The translations under genes and the position numbers were made by a program. Below are positions 5,393 to 7,425 of a stretch of DNA of 7,425 nucleotides, in pieces. Source of the stretch: Spirochaetia bacterium (GTDB lineage: Bacteria; Spirochaetota; Spirochaetia; Treponematales; Rectinemataceae); contig JAJTBL010000084.1 in NCBI GenBank assembly GCA_021286925.1, forward strand, positions 1 to 7,425, written 5' to 3'. Within the stretch, counting starts at the first letter, position 1, and every line of letters starts with the position of its first letter. Below the pieces are notes generated by a model. That model saw nothing but the letters and a program-made list of their open reading frames with translations. It was not told the DNA's origin and searched no databases.

Positions 5393-6268
5393 ATGACTAT
5401 TCTTTTGGCTGACGCTTTTGCGCCGGATCTCCCCGGGCGGCTTGCCCCATTCGGGAATGTGGTAACCGATCTTAAACAGCTTCCCGAAGCGGAAGTTTTG
5501 ATTGTTCGTTCGAAGACAAAAGTGGATAAGGCTATGATCGACGCGGCTCCGAAGCTGAAATACATAATCCGCGGCGGCGTCGGCGTTGACACCATTGATG
5601 TAGAGTACGCGAAGACAAAAAATATTCTGGTCGACAATACACCGGAAGCATCCAGCCTCGCGGTGGCTGAACTCGCGTTTGCCCTGATGCTGGCTATGCC
5701 CAATCATCTTGTTCAGGCAGACAATTCTACAAAAGAAGGAAAGTGGCTGAAGAAAGAGCTCGAAAGAACCGAACTGAACGGCAAGGTGCTGGGGCTGGTT
5801 GGAATCGGGCGGATTGCCCGGGAAGTCGCTTCCCGCGCCAAGGCCTTTGGCATGCGCGTTGTGGCCTACGATAAATATGTTCCAAGCTCTGAATCCGCCG
5901 AGATGATGAGCCTCGATGAAGTCTATGCCCAGGCTGATTATATCAGCCTTCATACCCCGCTGACCGAAGAAACCCGCGGAATGATCAACAGCGCTTCGAT
6001 CGCCAAAATGAAGCAGGGCGTCAGAATTATCAATACCTGCCGCGGCCAGGTTGTGGTGGAAGAAGATTTGGTCGCGGCGCTTGTGTCCGGCAAGGTCGCT
6101 GGGTACGCTGCCGATGTCTTCTACAAGGAGCCGCCCGCGGACTCACCGCTGCTCAAGGCCCCCAATGTTCTTTTAACTCCCCACATTGGCGCCTCCACAG
6201 AAGAAAACCTGCTACGCCTCGGTGACAGCATTGTTGCCCGGCTGGAAAAGTACACAGCATCCAAATGA
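5393..6268 (+). CDS. serA: D-3-phosphoglycerate dehydrogenase, short form
   Basis: A 291-residue cytoplasmic NAD-dependent D-2-hydroxyacid dehydrogenase. In this context it probably oxidises 3-phosphoglycerate to 3-phosphohydroxypyruvate, the first step of serine synthesis. The substrate-binding part includes RGGVGVDTIDV (60-70). The Rossmann motif is GLVGIGRIA (134-142), where Ala replaces the usual last glycine, and Asp160 ends the second strand (VVAYD) to bind the adenosine ribose. Catalytic residues are Arg217 in NTCRGQVV, Glu246 in DVFYKEPP and His264 in TPHIGAS. No ACT or other C-terminal regulatory domain follows, so the ACT-based feedback by serine seen in E. coli SerA is not expected. 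ATG 5393 follows AGGAGG (5382-5387) by five bases. serC starts 20 bases after the stop. Sequence alone cannot exclude another hydroxyacid substrate; the serC neighbour supports SerA. Confidence 0.88.
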   Translation: MTILLADAFAPDLPGRLAPFGNVVTDLKQLPEAEVLIVRSKTKVDKAMIDAAPKLKYIIRGGVGVDTIDVEYAKTKNILVDNTPEASSLAVAELAFALMLAMPNHLVQADNSTKEGKWLKKELERTELNGKVLGLVGIGRIAREVASRAKAFGMRVVAYDKYVPSSESAEMMSLDEVYAQADYISLHTPLTEETRGMINSASIAKMKQGVRIINTCRGQVVVEEDLVAALVSGKVAGYAADVFYKEPPADSPLLKAPNVLLTPHIGASTEENLLRLGDSIVARLEKYTASK

Positions 6269-6287
6269 TCAGGAAGGAGAAGACAAT

Positions 6288-7382
6288 ATGAATAGAGTAA
6301 TCAATTTTAACGCCGGTCCTGCCGCGATCCCCCTCGATGTTCTCAAGCAGGCCCAGGAAGAAATGCTGGACTGGAACGGCACTGGCATGTCGGTCATGGA
6401 AGTTTCACATCGCTCAAAAGAATACGAAGCGATGCACAACGAAGCCCAGGACTTGTTCCGCAAGCTCGCGGGCATGGGACCTGAGTGGAAAATCCTCTTT
6501 CTCACCGGCGGCGCTTCGACGCAGTTTTTCATGATTCCGATGAATTTCCTGCACAGCGGAAGAAAAGCGACCTACCTGGTAACCGGTAACTGGAGCAAAG
6601 GCGCGCTCAAGGAAGCCAAGCGATTTGGCACCTGCGATGCCTATACCACCGAAAATCCTGATGGCACGTTTACCCGCATTCTGAAACCATCAGAATTCAG
6701 CATCGACCCAAATTCGACCTATGTCCACATGACCAGCAACAACACACTGTTTGGTTCCCAGTGGCACTATTGGCCGGAAACCGGCTCGGTTCCCCTGGTC
6801 TGCGACATGTCCAGCGATATTTTCTCCCGCCCCTTCCCAGCTGACAAGTTCTCCCTCATCTACGCAGGAGCGCAGAAAAACCTTGGCCCGTCAGGTGTCA
6901 CCGTCGTCGCCGTCAAGGATAGCTTCCTCCAGCTCGCGGAAGAGCAGGCAAAACTGCCCACCATGCTCTCCTACAGAACGCATGCCGATAACAATTCGCT
7001 GTACAACACACCGCCCTGCTTCTCCATCTACATCCTCAGCCTGACGCTGAAATGGCTGGATAAGAACGGCGGTCTTGAAGCCATGCAGAAAATCAATGAG
7101 GAAAAAGGCAGAATCATCTACAGCGCAATCGACGCGTCCAACGGTTTCTACCGCGGGCCGGTCGAAAAAGACTCACGCTCGTTGATGAATGTCGTGTTCC
7201 GCCTCGACACAGTCGAAAAGGAAGAGTTGTTCGTCAAGGAAGCCAAGGCACGCGGCATCGTCGGCGTCAAGGGCCACCGCTCGACAGGCGGCATCCGCTT
7301 CTCCATGTACAATGCAAACCTCGTCGACAATGTCGCCAAGGCTGCCCAATTTATGGAAGATTTCCGCAAGAAATACAGCTGA
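6288..7382 (+). CDS. serC: Phosphoserine aminotransferase
   Basis: A 364-residue class-V PLP-dependent aminotransferase that converts 3-phosphohydroxypyruvate and glutamate to O-phosphoserine and 2-oxoglutarate. The length matches the family (about 360). Key parts: the N-terminal FNAGPAAIP (7-15), SVMEVSHRSKEY (35-46), the cofactor phosphate loop GGAST (74-78), Asp173 in VCDMSSD that contacts the PLP ring, the PLP lysine Lys197 in YAGAQKNLGPSG, and the substrate-binding KGHRSTGGIR (328-337). ATG 6288 has GGAG at 6276-6279, eight bases upstream; the frame is open earlier but that part overlaps serA and is not conserved. It is complete and ends 43 bases before the window edge. It is co-transcribed with serA. 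Confidence 0.95.
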   Translation: MNRVINFNAGPAAIPLDVLKQAQEEMLDWNGTGMSVMEVSHRSKEYEAMHNEAQDLFRKLAGMGPEWKILFLTGGASTQFFMIPMNFLHSGRKATYLVTGNWSKGALKEAKRFGTCDAYTTENPDGTFTRILKPSEFSIDPNSTYVHMTSNNTLFGSQWHYWPETGSVPLVCDMSSDIFSRPFPADKFSLIYAGAQKNLGPSGVTVVAVKDSFLQLAEEQAKLPTMLSYRTHADNNSLYNTPPCFSIYILSLTLKWLDKNGGLEAMQKINEEKGRIIYSAIDASNGFYRGPVEKDSRSLMNVVFRLDTVEKEELFVKEAKARGIVGVKGHRSTGGIRFSMYNANLVDNVAKAAQFMEDFRKKYS

Positions 7383-7425
7383 GCCTGACAGCGGTAAGTA
7401 CCAGGGCTATCCGCGCGCAGGGATA
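7383..7425 (+). other. Non-coding tail after serC, possibly a cut-off terminator
   Basis: After the serC stop, TATCC and GGATA near the right edge (about 7409-7425) could form a short stem around a GC-rich loop. The window ends before any T-tract could be seen, so a terminator cannot be confirmed. No gene start is visible here. Confidence 0.2.

Noticed and set aside
5204..5953. 249-codon open frame on the - strand across the end of the DUF1015 gene and the start of serA
   Set aside because: It lies antisense to two well-conserved genes and their intergenic promoter, and its product shows no recognisable motif. Codon structure of the + strand genes explains it.

Overview
The window reads as a stretch of a bacterial chromosome with balanced base composition, compact gene spacing and all recognisable genes on the + strand. 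I saw no tRNA, rRNA, CRISPR array, insertion sequence or phage gene. The best lineage guess is a spirochaete or a similar deep-branching Gram-negative group. It rests on FliG-like motor-switch domains beside lspA, on a short two-helix membrane protein overlapping lspA that resembles what spirochaete genomes call a 'leader peptide processing enzyme', and on a DUF1015-serA-serC cluster. This is inference from memory of these families, not a database result.

Region 1 (1-1971) is a tight run of genes: the 3' end of an unidentified gene, a 40-codon mini-ORF whose start and stop each overlap a neighbour by four bases, a 138-aa soluble protein that resembles the cytoplasmic part of MotA-type stator proteins, and a 398-aa protein that appears to carry two tandem FliG C-terminal-like domains. 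A soluble stator-like protein encoded directly before a rotor-like protein is the most unusual content of the window.

Region 2 (1972-2218) is non-coding but structured. It holds a promoter with perfect -35 and -10 hexamers (15-bp spacer), a near-perfect AT-rich palindrome covering the -10 box, about 65 bases of leader with two small hairpins, and a strong intrinsic terminator (13-bp perfect stem plus a T-tract) ending about 10 bases before the next start codon. It could encode a short RNA of about 105-110 nt or an attenuated leader.

Region 3 (2219-3775) is a three-gene operon: a Nif3/YbgI-family dinuclear-metal protein with all five expected metal ligands, lspA (lipoprotein signal peptidase) with its catalytic aspartate pair, and the small two-helix membrane protein that overlaps lspA by four bases.

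Region 4 (3776-7382) is a serine-biosynthesis cluster. It has its own good promoter, then a DUF1015 protein, a second promoter, serA (short form without a C-terminal regulatory domain) and serC. SerA makes 3-phosphohydroxypyruvate and SerC transaminates it to phosphoserine. No phosphoserine phosphatase gene is visible, so the DUF1015 protein is a candidate for a role at the phosphoserine/serine step. The last 43 bases hold no gene.
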